DNA of 64,000 nucleotides from Vibrio neptunius (lineage in GTDB: Bacteria > Pseudomonadota > Gammaproteobacteria > Enterobacterales > Vibrionaceae), in the NCBI GenBank assembly GCA_019339365.1, contig CP079859.1:310001-374000 (forward strand), given 5' to 3'. The position numbers and the translations under genes were made by a program. Below, in pieces: positions 30,548 to 41,943 of this stretch. Within the stretch, counting starts at the first letter, position 1. The number at the start of each line of letters is the position of its first letter. Under the pieces are notes generated by a model. That model was not told where the DNA came from. It was given only the letters and a program-made list of their open reading frames with translations, and did not search any database.

Positions 30548-30982
30548 TTATACCTGTAACCAGAAGGTTACTGGGCCGTCATTGACCAGTGATACTTTCA
30601 TATCTGCTGCGAAGCGCCCTCGCTCTGTCGGCAGCACTTTCGAGCATTGGTCTGCAAAGTAATCGTATAAACGCTCAGCCTCCGCTGGATGCGCTCCACG
30701 TGAGAAACCCGCACGGGTACCTTTTTTGGTATCGGCAGGCAAAGTAAATTGGGAAACCACCAGCACTTTACCTTCGACCTGTTTCACGTTGAGGTTCATC
30801 TTGCCTTCATCGTCACCAAATACTCGGTAAGTGGTCACACGCTCCATCAATCGCTTCGCTTTAGCTTCATCATCGTCCTTTTCTACACCCAGTAGAACAA
30901 GTAGACCTTGGTCGATCTCACCAACTACTTCGCCATCAACGCGCACTGCGGCTTCACTTACTCTTTGGATCAGCGCTATCAC
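30548..30982 (-). CDS. dtd: D-aminoacyl-tRNA deacylase
   Basis: Dtd removes D-amino acids (and glycine from tRNA-Ala) wrongly attached to tRNA. The start is GTG 30980-30982 ([18 protein letters not shown]), behind AAGGA; this gives 144 residues, as in E. coli (145). The longer open frame reaches into yihY and is not supported. Active-site motifs are present: [18 protein letters not shown] and the cross-subunit [11 protein letters not shown], where most relatives have NxGPVT. It overlaps yihY by 29 bases, as in E. coli where dtd and yihY are also adjacent. Confidence 0.96.
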   Translation of the reverse strand: MIALIQRVSEAAVRVDGEVVGEIDQGLLVLLGVEKDDDEAKAKRLMERVTTYRVFGDDEGKMNLNVKQVEGKVLVVSQFTLPADTKKGTRAGFSRGAHPAEAERLYDYFADQCSKVLPTERGRFAADMKVSLVNDGPVTFWLQV

Positions 30983-31895
30983 TGCTCTTTCCTTCTTGCT
31001 GCTGTTTGATCGTTTCCGTCGAGTGTACCATTTCTTGGTTGTCACTCCACAGCTCTCGCTCACCTAATGCCGCCGTGACCTCAGCACCAATCAAAACAAT
31101 CAACCAGCACAAATAAACCCAGACAAACAAAATCGGAATCGCAGCCAGCGCGCCATAAATTAACTGATAGGACGGAAATTGAGTAATGTACGCCGCGAAG
31201 CCTTTTTTACTTGCCTCAAACAGCAATGCCGCAACAATAGCTCCAACTACCGCATGAGAGACATAGACTTTCTTATTCGGTACCAAGATATACAAGCCCA
31301 TGAACGCAAAGAAAGACAGTAAAAAAGGCAGCCAGCGCAACAGAAAGTCGTAAGCCCCTGAAATGGCCTCGCTATCGATAATTTTTAATGACGTCACATA
31401 AGAAGTCGCGGCGATACTCGCTCCAACCAAGATCGGCCCTAAAGTCAGCACCATCCAGTACATAGAAAATGAAAACACGGCACGCCGTTTGTGCTCCACT
31501 CGCCAGATGTAATTGAGGTTCTTATCGATATTGGAGATCAGCATCAAAGCGGCGACAAATAAGAACAAACCACCCACAGCGGTCATTTTACCCGTGTTAG
31601 CGACAAACTCGAGTAGCGCTTGCTTAACGGCATCCCCTGCTGCGGGCACAAAATGGGTAATGACAAAATCTTGAATCACATCCCCAGCGTTAGCGAATAC
31701 AGAAAACGAAGACAGTACAGATAACAACACGGTTAACATAGGCACAATCGACAGTAAGGTGATGTATGCCAGATAGCCCGCATTGACGTTCACTCTGTCA
31801 TGCCCCATTCGGGTGAGCAGATATCGCCCAAAGTTCAGACTTTGCTTGCTCAGTTGCTCGATATTCAACTTGTAACTCCTCATCAACTCCGCCAT
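30954..31895 (-). CDS. yihY: YihY/BrkB family inner-membrane protein
   Basis: A 313-residue integral membrane protein of the YihY/BrkB family. About six hydrophobic helices are visible, for example [34 protein letters not shown] and [20 protein letters not shown]. The family was once linked to RNase BN, which is wrong; its function is still unsettled. The C-terminal tail is charged and rich in Gln and Ser. It is the first gene of yihY-dtd-GNAT/hotdog. It is divergent from the DUF2959 gene with only 35 bases between. Confidence 0.93.
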   Translation of the reverse strand: MAELMRSYKLNIEQLSKQSLNFGRYLLTRMGHDRVNVNAGYLAYITLLSIVPMLTVLLSVLSSFSVFANAGDVIQDFVITHFVPAAGDAVKQALLEFVANTGKMTAVGGLFLFVAALMLISNIDKNLNYIWRVEHKRRAVFSFSMYWMVLTLGPILVGASIAATSYVTSLKIIDSEAISGAYDFLLRWLPFLLSFFAFMGLYILVPNKKVYVSHAVVGAIVAALLFEASKKGFAAYITQFPSYQLIYGALAAIPILFVWVYLCWLIVLIGAEVTAALGERELWSDNQEMVHSTETIKQQQEGKSSDSADPKSK

Positions 31896-31930
31896 CCTAA
31901 CATCATCATTTTAAAGGAAAGGACACAATC

Positions 31931-32572
31931 ATGCCGTACTTACTGGCGCTGATGCTCTCCATTTTTACCCTCACTGGCTGTCAATCTGCTTATTACTCAG
32001 CGATGGAACAAGTAGGCTATCACAAACGCGACATCATGGTAGATCGTGTCGAAGATGCCAAACAGTCTCAGCAAGAAGCACAACAAGAGTTCACCAGTGC
32101 ACTAGAAGCGCTCTCAGCACTTACTCAGTTTGATGGTGGCGAGCTGCAAACCGTCTACAACCAGATTAACGACAAGTACCAAGACAGTGAAAAAGCAGCA
32201 CAAGAAGTCAGTGACCGAATTGCGGCCATTGAAGATGTGTCAGACGCATTGTTTGCTGAATGGCAAAGCGAATTAGATCTCTATACCAGCACTAAGCTCA
32301 AACGCGCAAGTGAACAGAAACTCAAACAGACTCAGCGTTCGTACAACACTATGTTAAGCGCAATGAAGCGTGCAGAAGACAAGATGACACCTGTACTCAA
32401 TACATTGCGCGACAATACGCTGTACTTGAAACACAACCTCAACGCAAGTGCGATTGGTTCTCTGCAAGGCGAGTTTGCCAACTTGGAACAAGATATCCAG
32501 TACGCAATCAAGGATATGAATACCGCGATAGCAGAATCAGATAAATTCCTGCAAAAGCTCAATCAAAAGTAG
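31931..32572 (+). CDS. DUF2959 family lipoprotein
   Basis: A 213-residue protein with an N-terminal lipoprotein signal: LALMLSIFTLTGC, where Cys17 would be lipidated. The rest is highly helical and rich in Gln, Glu, Ala and Lys, probably a coiled-coil rod in the periplasm (AKQSQQEAQQEFTSALEAL, and QKLKQTQRSYNTMLSAMKRA). I match it to the DUF2959 family, whose function is unknown. It has an AAAGGAAAGG ribosome site and stands alone between yihY (divergent) and typA (convergent). Confidence 0.82.
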   Translation: MPYLLALMLSIFTLTGCQSAYYSAMEQVGYHKRDIMVDRVEDAKQSQQEAQQEFTSALEALSALTQFDGGELQTVYNQINDKYQDSEKAAQEVSDRIAAIEDVSDALFAEWQSELDLYTSTKLKRASEQKLKQTQRSYNTMLSAMKRAEDKMTPVLNTLRDNTLYLKHNLNASAIGSLQGEFANLEQDIQYAIKDMNTAIAESDKFLQKLNQK

Positions 32573-32675
32573 TGCTCTAACGCCCACTCCAAGTGAGGCG
32601 ATTTTCGTTTGTGGCCGCAGCGACTATAGCTGTGACGAAAAAAAGCTACGCGTTCTTTTACTGCTGCGAATAACA

Positions 32676-32708
32676 AAAAGCCCTGAGTTGATATCAACTC
32701 AGGGCTTT
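32676..32708. terminator. Bidirectional terminator between DUF2959 gene and typA
   Basis: A perfect 28-base palindrome, AGCCCTGAGTTGAT followed by its reverse complement (32679-32706), flanked by an A run on the left. It gives a strong terminator for typA on the minus strand and probably also works the other way. Confidence 0.88.
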
Positions 32709-32734
32709 AAAACTTAGATAACGATTAAGTGAAA

Positions 32735-34564
32735 TTACTTAGCGTTACGCGCTTCACGCTTACGATCGCTTTCCGTTAGGAACTTCTTGCGGACACGGAT
32801 ACTTTCAGGTGTTACTTCTACTAGCTCATCATCATCGATGAACTCAAGTGCTTGCTCAAGAGTCATGATAATTGGTGGAGTAAGAACCTGCGCATCATCA
32901 GTACCAGAAGCACGAACGTTGGTTAGCTGCTTACCTTTTAGTACGTTTACTGTTAGGTCGTTATCACGGCTGTGAATACCAACAACCATACCTTCGTAAA
33001 CTTCAACACCGTGACCGATGAACATGCGACCACGCTCTTGTAGGTTGAATAGTGCGTTGGTTAGCGCTTTACCCATACCGTTAGAAATCAGTACGCCGTT
33101 GATACGTTGACCGATCTCGCCGCCTTTGTGAGGACCGTAGTGATCAAACGTATGGTAAAGAAGACCAGAACCCGACGTTAGCGTCATGAATTCAGTTTGG
33201 AAACCAATCAGGCCACGAGATGGCATGATGAAGTCCATACGTACACGGCCTTTACCATCTGGAGACATATCAGTCAGCTCACCTTTACGTAGGCCGATGT
33301 TCTCCATGATGCCGCCTTGGTGCTCTTCCATCACGTCGATAGTTACCGTTTCGTACGGTTCCATTAGCTGACCATCTTCTTCTTTGATGATAACTTCAGG
33401 ACGAGATACCGCTAGCTCGAAGCCTTCACGACGCATGTTTTCGATCAGGATAGATAGGTGAAGTTCACCACGGCCTGATACGCGGAATTTGTCTGGATCA
33501 TCTAGTTGCTCAACGCGCAATGCTACGTTGTGTACGAGTTCTTTTTCTAGGCGCTCAAGGATGTTACGTGACGTCACGAACTTACCTTCTTTACCTGCAA
33601 ACGGAGACGTGTTTACTTGGAACGTCATAGTTACCGTTGGCTCATCAACAGAAAGTGCTGGCAACGCTTCAACTTGGTTCTGTGCACAGATAGTGTCAGA
33701 AATTTTTAGCTCACCAAGACCTGTGATTGCAACGATGTCACCTGCGTTCGCTTGGTCAACCTCGTGACGTTCAAGGCCTAGGTAGCCCATTACGGTGCCC
33801 ACTTTACCGTTGCGAGTCTTACCGTCCGCACCGATAACAGTGACTTGTTGGTTAGGCTTAACGCTACCACGAGTGACACGAGCAACACCGATAACACCGA
33901 CGTAAGAGCTGTAATCCAGCTGAGATACTTGCATCTGTAGTGGACCGTCTAGGTCAACTTGCGGTGCTGTCACTTCTTCAACGATGGTTTCGAATAGCGG
34001 CTCCATATCTTCGCCAGTTGTGCCTTCTTCTAGAGAAGCCCAACCGTTAAGCGCTGATGCGTAAACCACTTTGAAGTCTAGCTGTTCATCAGTGGCACCT
34101 AGGTTGTCGAATAGGTCGAATACTTGATCCATAACCCAGTCAGGACGAGCGCCAGGACGGTCAATCTTGTTGATAACAACAATTGGCTTAAGACCGTGAG
34201 CAAACGCTTTTTGAGTTACGAAACGTGTTTGCGGCATAGGGCCATCAACAGCGTCAACAATCAGCAGCACTGAGTCTACCATTGACATGATACGCTCAAC
34301 TTCACCACCGAAGTCCGCGTGTCCCGGAGTATCTACGATGTTGATGCGGTAGTCATTCCAGTTAATTGCTGTGTTTTTAGCAAGGATGGTAATGCCACGC
34401 TCTTTTTCGATGTCGTTCGAGTCCATGACTCGCTCTTCAGCTTCACCGCGAGACTCTAAAGTGCCTGATTGCTGTAGCAGTTTATCAACCAGTGTTGTTT
34501 TACCGTGGTCAACGTGCGCGATGATCGCGATATTTCTCAATTTATCAATCTGTGGAGTAGCCAT
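32735..34564 (-). CDS. typA: Ribosome-associated GTPase TypA/BipA
   Basis: TypA (BipA) is a translational GTPase that helps 50S assembly and stress or cold growth. The 609-residue product has the GTPase motifs [10 protein letters not shown] (G1), DTPGHADF (G3) and [10 protein letters not shown] (G4), then domains II, III and V and the BipA C-terminal domain ([13 protein letters not shown] region; here [20 protein letters not shown]). Length matches E. coli (607). It is next to glnA, divergent, as in E. coli. Confidence 0.98.
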   Translation of the reverse strand: MATPQIDKLRNIAIIAHVDHGKTTLVDKLLQQSGTLESRGEAEERVMDSNDIEKERGITILAKNTAINWNDYRINIVDTPGHADFGGEVERIMSMVDSVLLIVDAVDGPMPQTRFVTQKAFAHGLKPIVVINKIDRPGARPDWVMDQVFDLFDNLGATDEQLDFKVVYASALNGWASLEEGTTGEDMEPLFETIVEEVTAPQVDLDGPLQMQVSQLDYSSYVGVIGVARVTRGSVKPNQQVTVIGADGKTRNGKVGTVMGYLGLERHEVDQANAGDIVAITGLGELKISDTICAQNQVEALPALSVDEPTVTMTFQVNTSPFAGKEGKFVTSRNILERLEKELVHNVALRVEQLDDPDKFRVSGRGELHLSILIENMRREGFELAVSRPEVIIKEEDGQLMEPYETVTIDVMEEHQGGIMENIGLRKGELTDMSPDGKGRVRMDFIMPSRGLIGFQTEFMTLTSGSGLLYHTFDHYGPHKGGEIGQRINGVLISNGMGKALTNALFNLQERGRMFIGHGVEVYEGMVVGIHSRDNDLTVNVLKGKQLTNVRASGTDDAQVLTPPIIMTLEQALEFIDDDELVEVTPESIRVRKKFLTESDRKREARNAK

Positions 34565-34830
34565 GGATTTGATTCACTCGATAGTAGAAGCTCGCTTCAA
34601 ACATGGTCAATGAATGAAGCGAGCTTACTTGATTAAAAAAACGGCCATAATGTACCAGATTTTAGCGAAAAACCCAGAAATATGTGATCTGATACGTTGG
34701 TTTTCTGAAGAATATGCTTTGATCGAACACAATATCGCTCTGAATATGCAAAATTGTGCATTGACATAGGTAGCGAATGGCGGCTGAATGGAATACGCTT
34801 TTGTTTCATATTGGTGCATCTTAAAAGTTC

Positions 34831-34847
34831 TGCACCAATAGAGTGCA
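34831..34847. promoter_or_regulatory. NtrC binding site upstream of glnA
   Basis: TGCACCAATAGAGTGCA fits the NtrC box TGCAC-N7-GTGCA. It lies about 100 bases before the sigma-54 promoter, a normal enhancer distance. More half-sites (TTGGTGCA at 34811-34818, GGTGCA at 34863-34868, TGCACC at 34875-34880) surround it. Confidence 0.85.
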
Positions 34848-34854
34848 ATCTAAG

Positions 34855-34888
34855 GTCATTTTGGTGCAAGCTGGTGCACCAAAATGAC
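34855..34888. repeat. Perfect 14-base inverted repeat upstream of glnA
   Basis: GTCATTTTGGTGCA, spacer AGCTGG, then the exact reverse complement TGCACCAAAATGAC. The arms contain NtrC half-sites in the inside-out order (GGTGCA...TGCACC), so it is not a standard NtrC box. It may be a cluster of NtrC sites or another regulator's operator. Confidence 0.75.
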
Positions 34889-34930
34889 AGCAAAACCACT
34901 AATTTATTGAAATTAATGGAATAAATTTTT

Positions 34931-34946
34931 TGGCATGGTTTTGGCT
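34931..34946 (+). promoter_or_regulatory. Sigma-54 promoter of glnA
   Basis: TGGCATGGTTTTGGCT has GG and GC exactly ten bases apart, the -24/-12 layout of RpoN promoters. It lies 107 bases before the glnA start codon and downstream of the NtrC box, as expected for NtrC-activated glnA. Confidence 0.83.
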
Positions 34947-35053
34947 TTATTGATATCAGCATCGATTAATACGATTGAAATGAAATTAATCAATGCTGGA
35001 TTTGTTCACCAATCGAGCTAACACCGCTTTAATAACACTGGAGGTTATCCAAG

Positions 35054-36463
35054 ATGTCAGTTGAAAACGTTCTATCGCTGATCCAAGAAAACGAAGTTAA
35101 GTTTGTTGACCTACGCTTTACCGATACAAAAGGTAAAGAGCAGCACATCTCAATTCCTGCTCACCAGATCGATGCAGACTTCTTCGAAGAAGGTAAGATG
35201 TTCGATGGTTCTTCAGTTGCTGGCTGGAAAGGCATCAACGAGTCAGACATGGTTATGATGCCAGACGCATCATCCGCTGTACTTGACCCATTCACAGAAG
35301 ATGCAACACTGAACATCCGTTGTGACATCCTTGAGCCTGCAACCATGCAAGGCTACGATCGCGATCCTCGCTCTATCGCCAAACGTGCTGAAGATTACAT
35401 GCGCTCTACAGGTGTTGCAGATACCGTACTTATCGGTCCTGAACCAGAATTCTTCCTATTCGACGACGTGAAGTTCGCGACTGATATGTCAGGCTCTTTC
35501 TTTAAGATCGACGACGTAGAAGCTGCATGGAACACAGGCTCTGATTACGAAGAAGGTAACAAAGGCCACCGTCCAGGCGTGAAAGGTGGTTACTTCCCAG
35601 TGGCTCCTGTCGATTCATCTCAAGACATCCGTTCTGCTATGTGTCTAATCATGGAAGAAATGGGTCTAGTTGTAGAAGCTCACCACCACGAAGTAGCGAC
35701 TGCAGGTCAGAACGAAATCGCGACTCGTTTCAACACACTGACTTCGAAAGCAGACGAAATCCAAATCTACAAATACGTGGTTCATAACGTTGCTCACGCA
35801 TTTGGTAAGACAGCGACCTTTATGCCTAAACCACTAGTTGGTGACAACGGATCTGGTATGCACGTTCACCAATCTCTCGCTAAAGATGGCGTTAACCTAT
35901 TCGCGGGTGATAAGTACGGCGGCCTGTCTGAAACAGCTCTCTATTACATCGGCGGTATCATCAAGCACGCTCGCGCAATCAACGCATTCGCGAACGCATC
36001 AACTAACTCATACAAGCGTCTCGTTCCAGGCTTCGAAGCGCCTGTAATGCTGGCGTACTCTGCTCGTAACCGTAGTGCTTCTATTCGTATCCCTGTAGTA
36101 CCAAGCCCGAAAGCACGTCGTATCGAAGTTCGCTTCGGTGATCCTTCGGCTAACCCATACCTATGTTTTGCAGCAATGCTAATGGCTGGTCTTGACGGTA
36201 TTAAGAACAAGATTCACCCGGGTGAAGCAATGGACAAAGACTTGTATGATCTACCAGCGGAAGAAGCAGCTGAAATCCCAACCGTCGCTTATTCACTAAA
36301 AGATGCACTAGATTCACTAGATGCAGACCGTGAGTTCCTAACAGCAGGCGGTGTGTTCTCTGACGACTTTATCGATTCTTACATCGGCCTTAAGTCTCAA
36401 GACGTTGAGCAAGTAAACATGACGACTCACCCACTTGAGTTTGAACTTTACTACTCTGTGTAA
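35054..36463 (+). CDS. glnA: Glutamine synthetase, type I
   Basis: GlnA makes glutamine from glutamate, ammonia and ATP, and is the main entry point for low ammonium. The 469-residue product is a GSI-beta dodecamer subunit. It shows DGSSVAGW (the Asp50 region), the substrate motif [10 protein letters not shown], the ATP motif [16 protein letters not shown] and the adenylylation site KDLYDLP with Tyr398. It starts with ATG behind GGAGG. Transcription should depend on NtrC and sigma-54, and enzyme activity on adenylylation. glnL-glnG follow after a terminator. Confidence 0.99.
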   Translation: MSVENVLSLIQENEVKFVDLRFTDTKGKEQHISIPAHQIDADFFEEGKMFDGSSVAGWKGINESDMVMMPDASSAVLDPFTEDATLNIRCDILEPATMQGYDRDPRSIAKRAEDYMRSTGVADTVLIGPEPEFFLFDDVKFATDMSGSFFKIDDVEAAWNTGSDYEEGNKGHRPGVKGGYFPVAPVDSSQDIRSAMCLIMEEMGLVVEAHHHEVATAGQNEIATRFNTLTSKADEIQIYKYVVHNVAHAFGKTATFMPKPLVGDNGSGMHVHQSLAKDGVNLFAGDKYGGLSETALYYIGGIIKHARAINAFANASTNSYKRLVPGFEAPVMLAYSARNRSASIRIPVVPSPKARRIEVRFGDPSANPYLCFAAMLMAGLDGIKNKIHPGEAMDKDLYDLPAEEAAEIPTVAYSLKDALDSLDADREFLTAGGVFSDDFIDSYIGLKSQDVEQVNMTTHPLEFELYYSV

Positions 36464-36491
36464 TCGCTCAATCGATTAAACCCTTCCTTCG

Positions 36492-36517
36492 AGGCTCACC
36501 TTTTTGGTGAGCCTTTT
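36492..36517 (+). terminator. Terminator of glnA
   Basis: AGGCTCACC, loop TTTTT, GGTGAGCCTTTTTT, about 30 bases after the glnA stop. Some read-through into glnL-glnG is possible as in enterics. Confidence 0.9.
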
Positions 36518-36703
36518 TTGTGTCTTAGGTATCAGTGACACTTCACTTAAAATCTTTTTTATTCAAAGCCTTACGCACGGCAAGCTTATTGCATCTTTAC
36601 CCTTCATAACGGTGCAATTAACGGCAACGATATTGAAAAGCCTATGATATCTGGACTTTTCACTTCTTCTGCATGAGTTATTGCGCCATACTTGGAATGT
36701 AAC

Positions 36704-36720
36704 CGCACCAAATTGGTGCA
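36704..36720. promoter_or_regulatory. NtrC binding site upstream of glnL
   Basis: CGCACCAAATTGGTGCA fits the NtrC box with one change in the first base. It lies 35 bases before the glnL start, where bound NtrC would repress the local promoter, as at glnLp in E. coli. Confidence 0.85.
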
Positions 36721-36754
36721 TTGCACATTTTAAGGTCAAGGATGAGGGACGACA

Positions 36755-37800
36755 GTGAGCAGCGAACTCGATAACATAATACTCAATCATCAGGTCACCT
36801 CCGTGATGATCATGAACGAATCGCTTCAGGTTCGTTACGCCAACCCAGCCGCAGAGCAGCTGTTTTCACAAAGCGCTAAACGTATCGTTGACCAGCCGTT
36901 GTCAAAGCTCATCCAACACGCTTCTATGGATCTCGCCTTATTATCTCAACCGTTACAAAGCGGCCAAAGCATCACCGACAGCGATGTGACTTTTGTCGTC
37001 GATGGTAAACCCTTAATGCTTGAAGTGACCGTCAGCCCGATTTCTTGGCAAAAAGAGCTGATGCTACTGGTCGAAATGCGCAAAATTGGCCAGCAACGTC
37101 GACTCTCGCAAGAACTCAATCAGCACGCTCAACAACAAGCGGCCAAACTGCTGGTTCGCGGTCTTGCTCATGAAATTAAAAACCCACTGGGTGGTTTGCG
37201 CGGCGCGGCTCAGTTACTCGAACGTATGCTACCTGATCAATCTCTGATGGAATACACTCAAATCATCATCGAACAGGCAGACCGACTACGCTCCTTAGTC
37301 GACCGACTACTTGGACCGCAAAAGCCGGGTAGGAAGCAACAGGAAAACCTCCATCTGATTCTGGAAAAAGTGCGACAGTTAGTCGAACTCGAAGTGAGTC
37401 AGTCCATCACGATTGAGCGCGATTACGACCCTAGTTTGCCAGAGTTTTTGATGGATTCGGATCAGATTGAGCAAGCGCTTTTGAATATTGTCAGCAATGC
37501 TGGCCAGATTCTGCAAAAACAGAACAATGGCAATATCATCATTCGCACCAGAACGGTGCATCAAACCAATATTCATGGCCAGCGCTGCAAATTAGCGGCG
37601 CGGGTGGAGATCATCGACAACGGACCGGGGATCCCCGCAGAGTTACAAGACACCCTTTTCTATCCAATGGTCAGCGGGAGAGAGGGGGGACAGGATTGGG
37701 ATTATCTATTGCTCAAAACCTGATAGACCAGCACCAGGGAAAAATTGATGTCGAGAGCTGGCCTGGCAGAACCACATTCACCATATATCTGCCAATTTAA
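36755..37800 (+). pseudogene. glnL: Nitrogen regulation sensor kinase NtrB (GlnL), frameshifted as sequenced
   Basis: NtrB is a cytoplasmic kinase that phosphorylates NtrC when glutamine is low and, with PII, removes the phosphate when it is high. The GTG start at 36755 follows GAGGGAC. The N-terminal PAS domain (1-115), the H-box GLAHEIKNPLGGLRGAA and the N-box [10 protein letters not shown] are intact, as is DNGPGIP. The frame fails at the G run 37684-37689 (six G), inside the G2 box: seven would give [18 protein letters not shown] and a stop at 37798, for about 348 residues. As read, the protein ends early in DWDYLLLKT. Sequencing error is likely. Confidence 0.94.
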
Positions 37801-37839
37801 ATTTTACGTTAGTGGCATTGCTGAAAGGATAAGTTTGTT

Positions 37840-39246
37840 ATGAGTAAAGGATACGTTTGGGTAGTAGATGATGACAGCTCGATACGCTGGGTCATGGAGA
37901 AAACCCTTTCATCAGCAAATATAAAATGCGATACGTTTTCTGACGCAGAAAGCGTTCTACTGGCACTGGAGCGCGAAACACCGGACGTCCTGGTGTCCGA
38001 CATTCGTATGCCGGGTATTGATGGGATAGAGCTACTCAAACAAGTTAATGAACGCTCACCAGACTTACCGGTGATCATCATGACAGCGCACTCAGATCTG
38101 GATGCCGCGGTCAATGCCTATCAAAAAGGGGCGTTCGAATACCTGCCAAAGCCATTTGACGTCGATGAAACGCTAACCTTAGTCGAACGTGCCATTGCAC
38201 ATGGCCAGGAACAGAAACGCGAACAGGCAAATGCTGATCCCAACGACTACAGTGCACCGGAGATTATTGGTGAAGCGCCAGCGATGCAGGAAGTCTTTCG
38301 CGCTATCGGCCGCCTATCTCGCTCTTCAATTTCTGTCTTGATTAATGGTGAATCAGGGACAGGTAAAGAATTGGTCGCTCACGCCTTACATCGTCACAGC
38401 CCGAGAGCAAGTAAACCCTTCATCGCACTAAATATGGCTGCGATTCCCAAAGACCTGATTGAGTCAGAATTGTTTGGACATGAAAAAGGGGCATTTACTG
38501 GTGCCAACAGCATCAGACAAGGACGGTTTGAGCAGGCCAATGGTGGCACATTGTTCCTCGACGAAATTGGCGATATGCCGCTCGATATTCAAACGCGATT
38601 GCTACGAGTGCTTGCCGACGGCCAGTTTTATCGCGTCGGTGGCCACTCTCCAATCAGAGTAGATGTACGTATTGTCGCTGCAACCCACCAAAATCTGGAA
38701 AAGCTGGTTCACCAAGGTGATTTCCGTGAAGATTTATTCCATCGCCTTAACGTCATACGAGTTCACATTCCAGCATTGCGTGAGCGCAAACAAGACATAG
38801 AAAAACTCACCTTACATTTTCTTGCCTTGGCCTCAGAAGAGCTTGGTGTAGATATCAAAACTCTTCACCCTTCAACCATTGAAGTGCTCAACAGACTTAA
38901 CTGGCCCGGCAACGTTAGGCAGTTAGAAAATGTTTGCCGTTGGCTCACCGTGATGGCAAGCGGTAGTGAAATTCTTCCTGCAGACCTACCCGCAGAATTA
39001 TTGGAAGAGAGATCCAACGTCAACAACTTTGATGCTGATGTGAGCTGGCAGCAACAACTGTCCAGCTGGGCTAGGCAGTCACTGTCCCAAGGGGATACTG
39101 AATTGCTCACCTACGCACTTCCAGAATTTGAACGTATACTTTTGGAAGCGGCCTTGGAACATACCAATGGCCACAAGCAAGATGCAGCCAAAGTTCTTGG
39201 TTGGGGTAGAAATACTTTGACCAGAAAACTAAAAGAGCTTTATTAA
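37840..39246 (+). CDS. glnG: Nitrogen regulation response regulator NtrC (GlnG)
   Basis: NtrC activates sigma-54 promoters when phosphorylated by NtrB. The 468-residue product has the receiver domain with Asp54 (LVSDIRMPG), a central AAA+ domain with Walker A GESGTGKE, the sigma-54 contact loop [10 protein letters not shown] and Walker [12 protein letters not shown], and a Fis-type helix-turn-helix at the end ([22 protein letters not shown]). It follows glnL by 39 bases with a GAAAGGA site. Its binding sites appear before both glnA and glnL. Confidence 0.98.
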   Translation: MSKGYVWVVDDDSSIRWVMEKTLSSANIKCDTFSDAESVLLALERETPDVLVSDIRMPGIDGIELLKQVNERSPDLPVIIMTAHSDLDAAVNAYQKGAFEYLPKPFDVDETLTLVERAIAHGQEQKREQANADPNDYSAPEIIGEAPAMQEVFRAIGRLSRSSISVLINGESGTGKELVAHALHRHSPRASKPFIALNMAAIPKDLIESELFGHEKGAFTGANSIRQGRFEQANGGTLFLDEIGDMPLDIQTRLLRVLADGQFYRVGGHSPIRVDVRIVAATHQNLEKLVHQGDFREDLFHRLNVIRVHIPALRERKQDIEKLTLHFLALASEELGVDIKTLHPSTIEVLNRLNWPGNVRQLENVCRWLTVMASGSEILPADLPAELLEERSNVNNFDADVSWQQQLSSWARQSLSQGDTELLTYALPEFERILLEAALEHTNGHKQDAAKVLGWGRNTLTRKLKELY

Positions 39247-39402
39247 CCGCTGACTCAATTAACTTATTCCATAAAGCTGGTCGCATTGTACAATTGATAG
39301 GCATTTTAAGGCTTTATGGGTCAGCATCAGTGCGCTATGGCTGTTGGCTTGCAGACTCAAACTCGCTAATACGGATTTTAGTTTCAAGTACGTAAGGACA
39401 GC

Positions 39403-41943
39403 ATGTCGGCAACTACGCAAATTACATTGAGAACCGCGGTCGTTCTACCTTTTGTAATGATTTTTATCTTAACAATCGGGGTCATCGTTACTTTACAAAA
39501 ACGCAGCTATGAAGAAATGGTGCGAGACATCAGTGACAAGCAGCTCACCGCACTGACAGATAATGTCACCCTAGAACTGAATGATTTCTTAACTCGCCCA
39601 CTTCAGGCCAGTTTAGCTCTCAGTCACAACATTGGCTTTAATCAACTGTATGAGAAAGGGAACACCTCTGTCATACAACACTTTCTTCTCACCAGTTTCC
39701 AAGGTCTCTATCACTCTATCCCGCAACTCGATGTCATCGGCTTCGGAGGTGAAGGTGGCGAATACGTTGGATTTCGCAAAGAAGCAGACCAAGGATACAC
39801 CTTGATGATTCAGGATGACCGTACAGAGCAGAAGTTGGTCATTTATCGTGGGCAAGTTGTCAGTAATGATATTCGCTCAGTATTTGAAGGTTATGACCCA
39901 CGTATTCGCCCATGGTATGCACCAGTCTCAGACAGTCTTTCGCCTATGTGGTCATCCATTTACGCTAACGCTGACGAACGTCAGGAAATCACTTTATCGG
40001 CGTTAACCCCCGTCTTTCAAGATCGGCGCTTTCAGGGGGTCGTTGTTACTGATGTTAGAATTAATACCTTCAATACCTTCCTTAAAAAACAGCAAGAGAA
40101 AACCCGTGCTACGCTCTACTTGTTTGATCAAGAGCAGCGGTTGGTTGCCCACTCCACTGGTGGAAGTGTCGTTTCTTGGGGAACACCATTGAGCGACAAA
40201 GGCCAACGCCTATTAGCGACTGAAAGTTCTAGCCCTGTGATAAAAGCCAGTGCCGAATTTGCATTTGCCCAGCACTATCACACATCACCGAACATTAATC
40301 GCTTTAACTTAGAGATTAATGGTGAGCGATATTTTAATCACATCACACCTTACACTGATGATTTCGGTCTCCAATGGTACATTGGCATCGCAATTTCAGA
40401 ATCAGAGCTGCTTGGCCAATTGCCAGAGAGTCAGCGCGACAGTTGGGTCATAGGCATCATCGCGAGCTTTATAGGCATTCTGATTGGTTTACTCGCCTTT
40501 AATCGAGTTGTAAAACCGATCACGTCTACCGTTGCAGCAGCCAAGCACTTAGCTAGAGGCGATTGGGATAGCACGATGCCACAGCCCGGGTTTATCTACG
40601 AAACCAACATGTTGGTATTTGCCTTCAACGAAATGGCCAATAACCTCAAAGCGTCTTTTCGTGCGCTGCGCTCTCAGTTGCTATTTGATTCTCTGACTAA
40701 ACTGTATAGCCGAGAAGGTTTGATCGAGACATGTGATACCTTACCCAAAATGAGCGGCTGTCTGATGCTCATTGGGATCAACAAATTCCGTGATATCAAT
40801 GACAGTTTGGGGCATTACAAAGGAGATCAGTTGCTCATCATCATCGCAGAGAGGTTGAAAGCCTTATTTGATGATGATTGTTACATGGCTAGAATAGGTG
40901 GTGACGAGTTTGCGGTTTATTTCACCGAACCTCTCAGCAAAGAGCAAATCACTTTTGCAACACACAGAGTTCAACAAATGTTTGCCGCTCCTTTTGTGAT
41001 GGAACAGGACAGTGTAGTCGTCAACGTATCGATCGGTGTCGTGACCGAGAGCAAACATAGCAATATGACACTATGGCTGCGTAACGGAAGTATCGCATTA
41101 AGTACTGCCAAACAAGATCTCAATCAAGTTAGCCACTACAAACCAGAAATGGCGGACATTTCTCGTAGGCGCACCTTAATGCAAGCCAAAATCAAGGATG
41201 CCCTTGAGCACAGAGAATTTGTGCCATTTTACCAACCAATTGTCGACCTCAATACGGGCGCTATTGTTGGCGCAGAAGCACTCGCTCGCTGGCTATCTCC
41301 CGCTTCAGGCCTCATCTCACCCCTCGACTTTATTCCTATTGCAGAAGAAAGCGGGTTAATTGGCTCTATCGGTGAGCAAATACTTACCCAAGCCTGCAAT
41401 GATACCGTGAAAGGCATGGAAGAAGGAAAATGGGACGAAGACTTCCATCTGCATGTCAATTTGTCAGTCAATCAGCTTTCTCAGCCAAACCTCATAGATT
41501 CACTGCGCTCGGTACTTTCTTCGTCAGGTTTACGCGCTGGCAACCTGACTTTAGAAATCACAGAGTCAAGGATTGTCGATAATGATCCCGTCATCGTCAA
41601 AAACATGCAGGCTATTCGCGATCTGGGTATTCATATCGCCATTGACGATTTTGGTACGGGCTACAGCTCACTGGCGTATTTGCACAAGCTACCATTCGAC
41701 TGCCTGAAGATAGATCGAACTTTCGTGCAAAAGATGGAAAGAGAGAATCTAGACACTTCCATTGTTGCTGCCATCATCAACATGACTCGTGGTATGAAAG
41801 TTGATTTGGTCGCTGAAGGTATAGAAACATCAGAGCAGGCGCAAATGCTGACTTCTCTCAATTGTCCTCAGGGGCAAGGGTACTTGTTTAGTCGACCAGT
41901 TCCGTTTGACGAATGGCCAACAAATCTGGTTAACATGAAGTAA
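39403..41943 (+). CDS. Membrane sensor with Cache, HAMP, GGDEF and EAL domains
   Basis: An 846-residue c-di-GMP protein. Order: membrane helix (13-32), periplasmic double-Cache sensor (about 35-345; [10 protein letters not shown] motif), second helix (about 352-370), HAMP (about 371-425), GGDEF (about 430-585) and EAL (about 600-845). The cyclase signature IGGDEF is intact (499-503). The EAL motif is intact too (EAL 625-627, GAEALARW), with [10 protein letters not shown] further on. So both cyclase and phosphodiesterase activity are possible; the net activity cannot be told from sequence. It has a TAAGGA site, stands alone, and no ligand can be inferred. Confidence 0.93.
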   Translation: MSATTQITLRTAVVLPFVMIFILTIGVIVTLQKRSYEEMVRDISDKQLTALTDNVTLELNDFLTRPLQASLALSHNIGFNQLYEKGNTSVIQHFLLTSFQGLYHSIPQLDVIGFGGEGGEYVGFRKEADQGYTLMIQDDRTEQKLVIYRGQVVSNDIRSVFEGYDPRIRPWYAPVSDSLSPMWSSIYANADERQEITLSALTPVFQDRRFQGVVVTDVRINTFNTFLKKQQEKTRATLYLFDQEQRLVAHSTGGSVVSWGTPLSDKGQRLLATESSSPVIKASAEFAFAQHYHTSPNINRFNLEINGERYFNHITPYTDDFGLQWYIGIAISESELLGQLPESQRDSWVIGIIASFIGILIGLLAFNRVVKPITSTVAAAKHLARGDWDSTMPQPGFIYETNMLVFAFNEMANNLKASFRALRSQLLFDSLTKLYSREGLIETCDTLPKMSGCLMLIGINKFRDINDSLGHYKGDQLLIIIAERLKALFDDDCYMARIGGDEFAVYFTEPLSKEQITFATHRVQQMFAAPFVMEQDSVVVNVSIGVVTESKHSNMTLWLRNGSIALSTAKQDLNQVSHYKPEMADISRRRTLMQAKIKDALEHREFVPFYQPIVDLNTGAIVGAEALARWLSPASGLISPLDFIPIAEESGLIGSIGEQILTQACNDTVKGMEEGKWDEDFHLHVNLSVNQLSQPNLIDSLRSVLSSSGLRAGNLTLEITESRIVDNDPVIVKNMQAIRDLGIHIAIDDFGTGYSSLAYLHKLPFDCLKIDRTFVQKMERENLDTSIVAAIINMTRGMKVDLVAEGIETSEQAQMLTSLNCPQGQGYLFSRPVPFDEWPTNLVNMK

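Larger units (their letters stand above)
34565..35053. promoter_or_regulatory. typA-glnA intergenic control region
   Basis: This 489-base region has no believable gene; minus-strand open frames in it lack start sites and are A+T-rich shadows. It carries the glnA controls described separately: several TGCACC/GGTGCA half-sites between 34811 and 34880, one full NtrC box, a long inverted repeat and a sigma-54 promoter. Another palindrome-like element, TGCAAAATTGTGCA, lies at 34747-34760. A typA promoter must lie on its left side; I could not place it. Confidence 0.8.

Noticed and set aside
34625..34962. Minus-strand open frames of 64 and 109 codons before glnA
   Set aside because: They cover the NtrC sites and sigma-54 promoter, have no ribosome site and no protein-like pattern.
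37684..37689. Programmed ribosomal frameshifting in glnL, greB or dprA
   Set aside because: No conserved slippery heptamer with a downstream structure is apparent, the homologues are read in one frame, and the same type of run defect occurs in unrelated genes.
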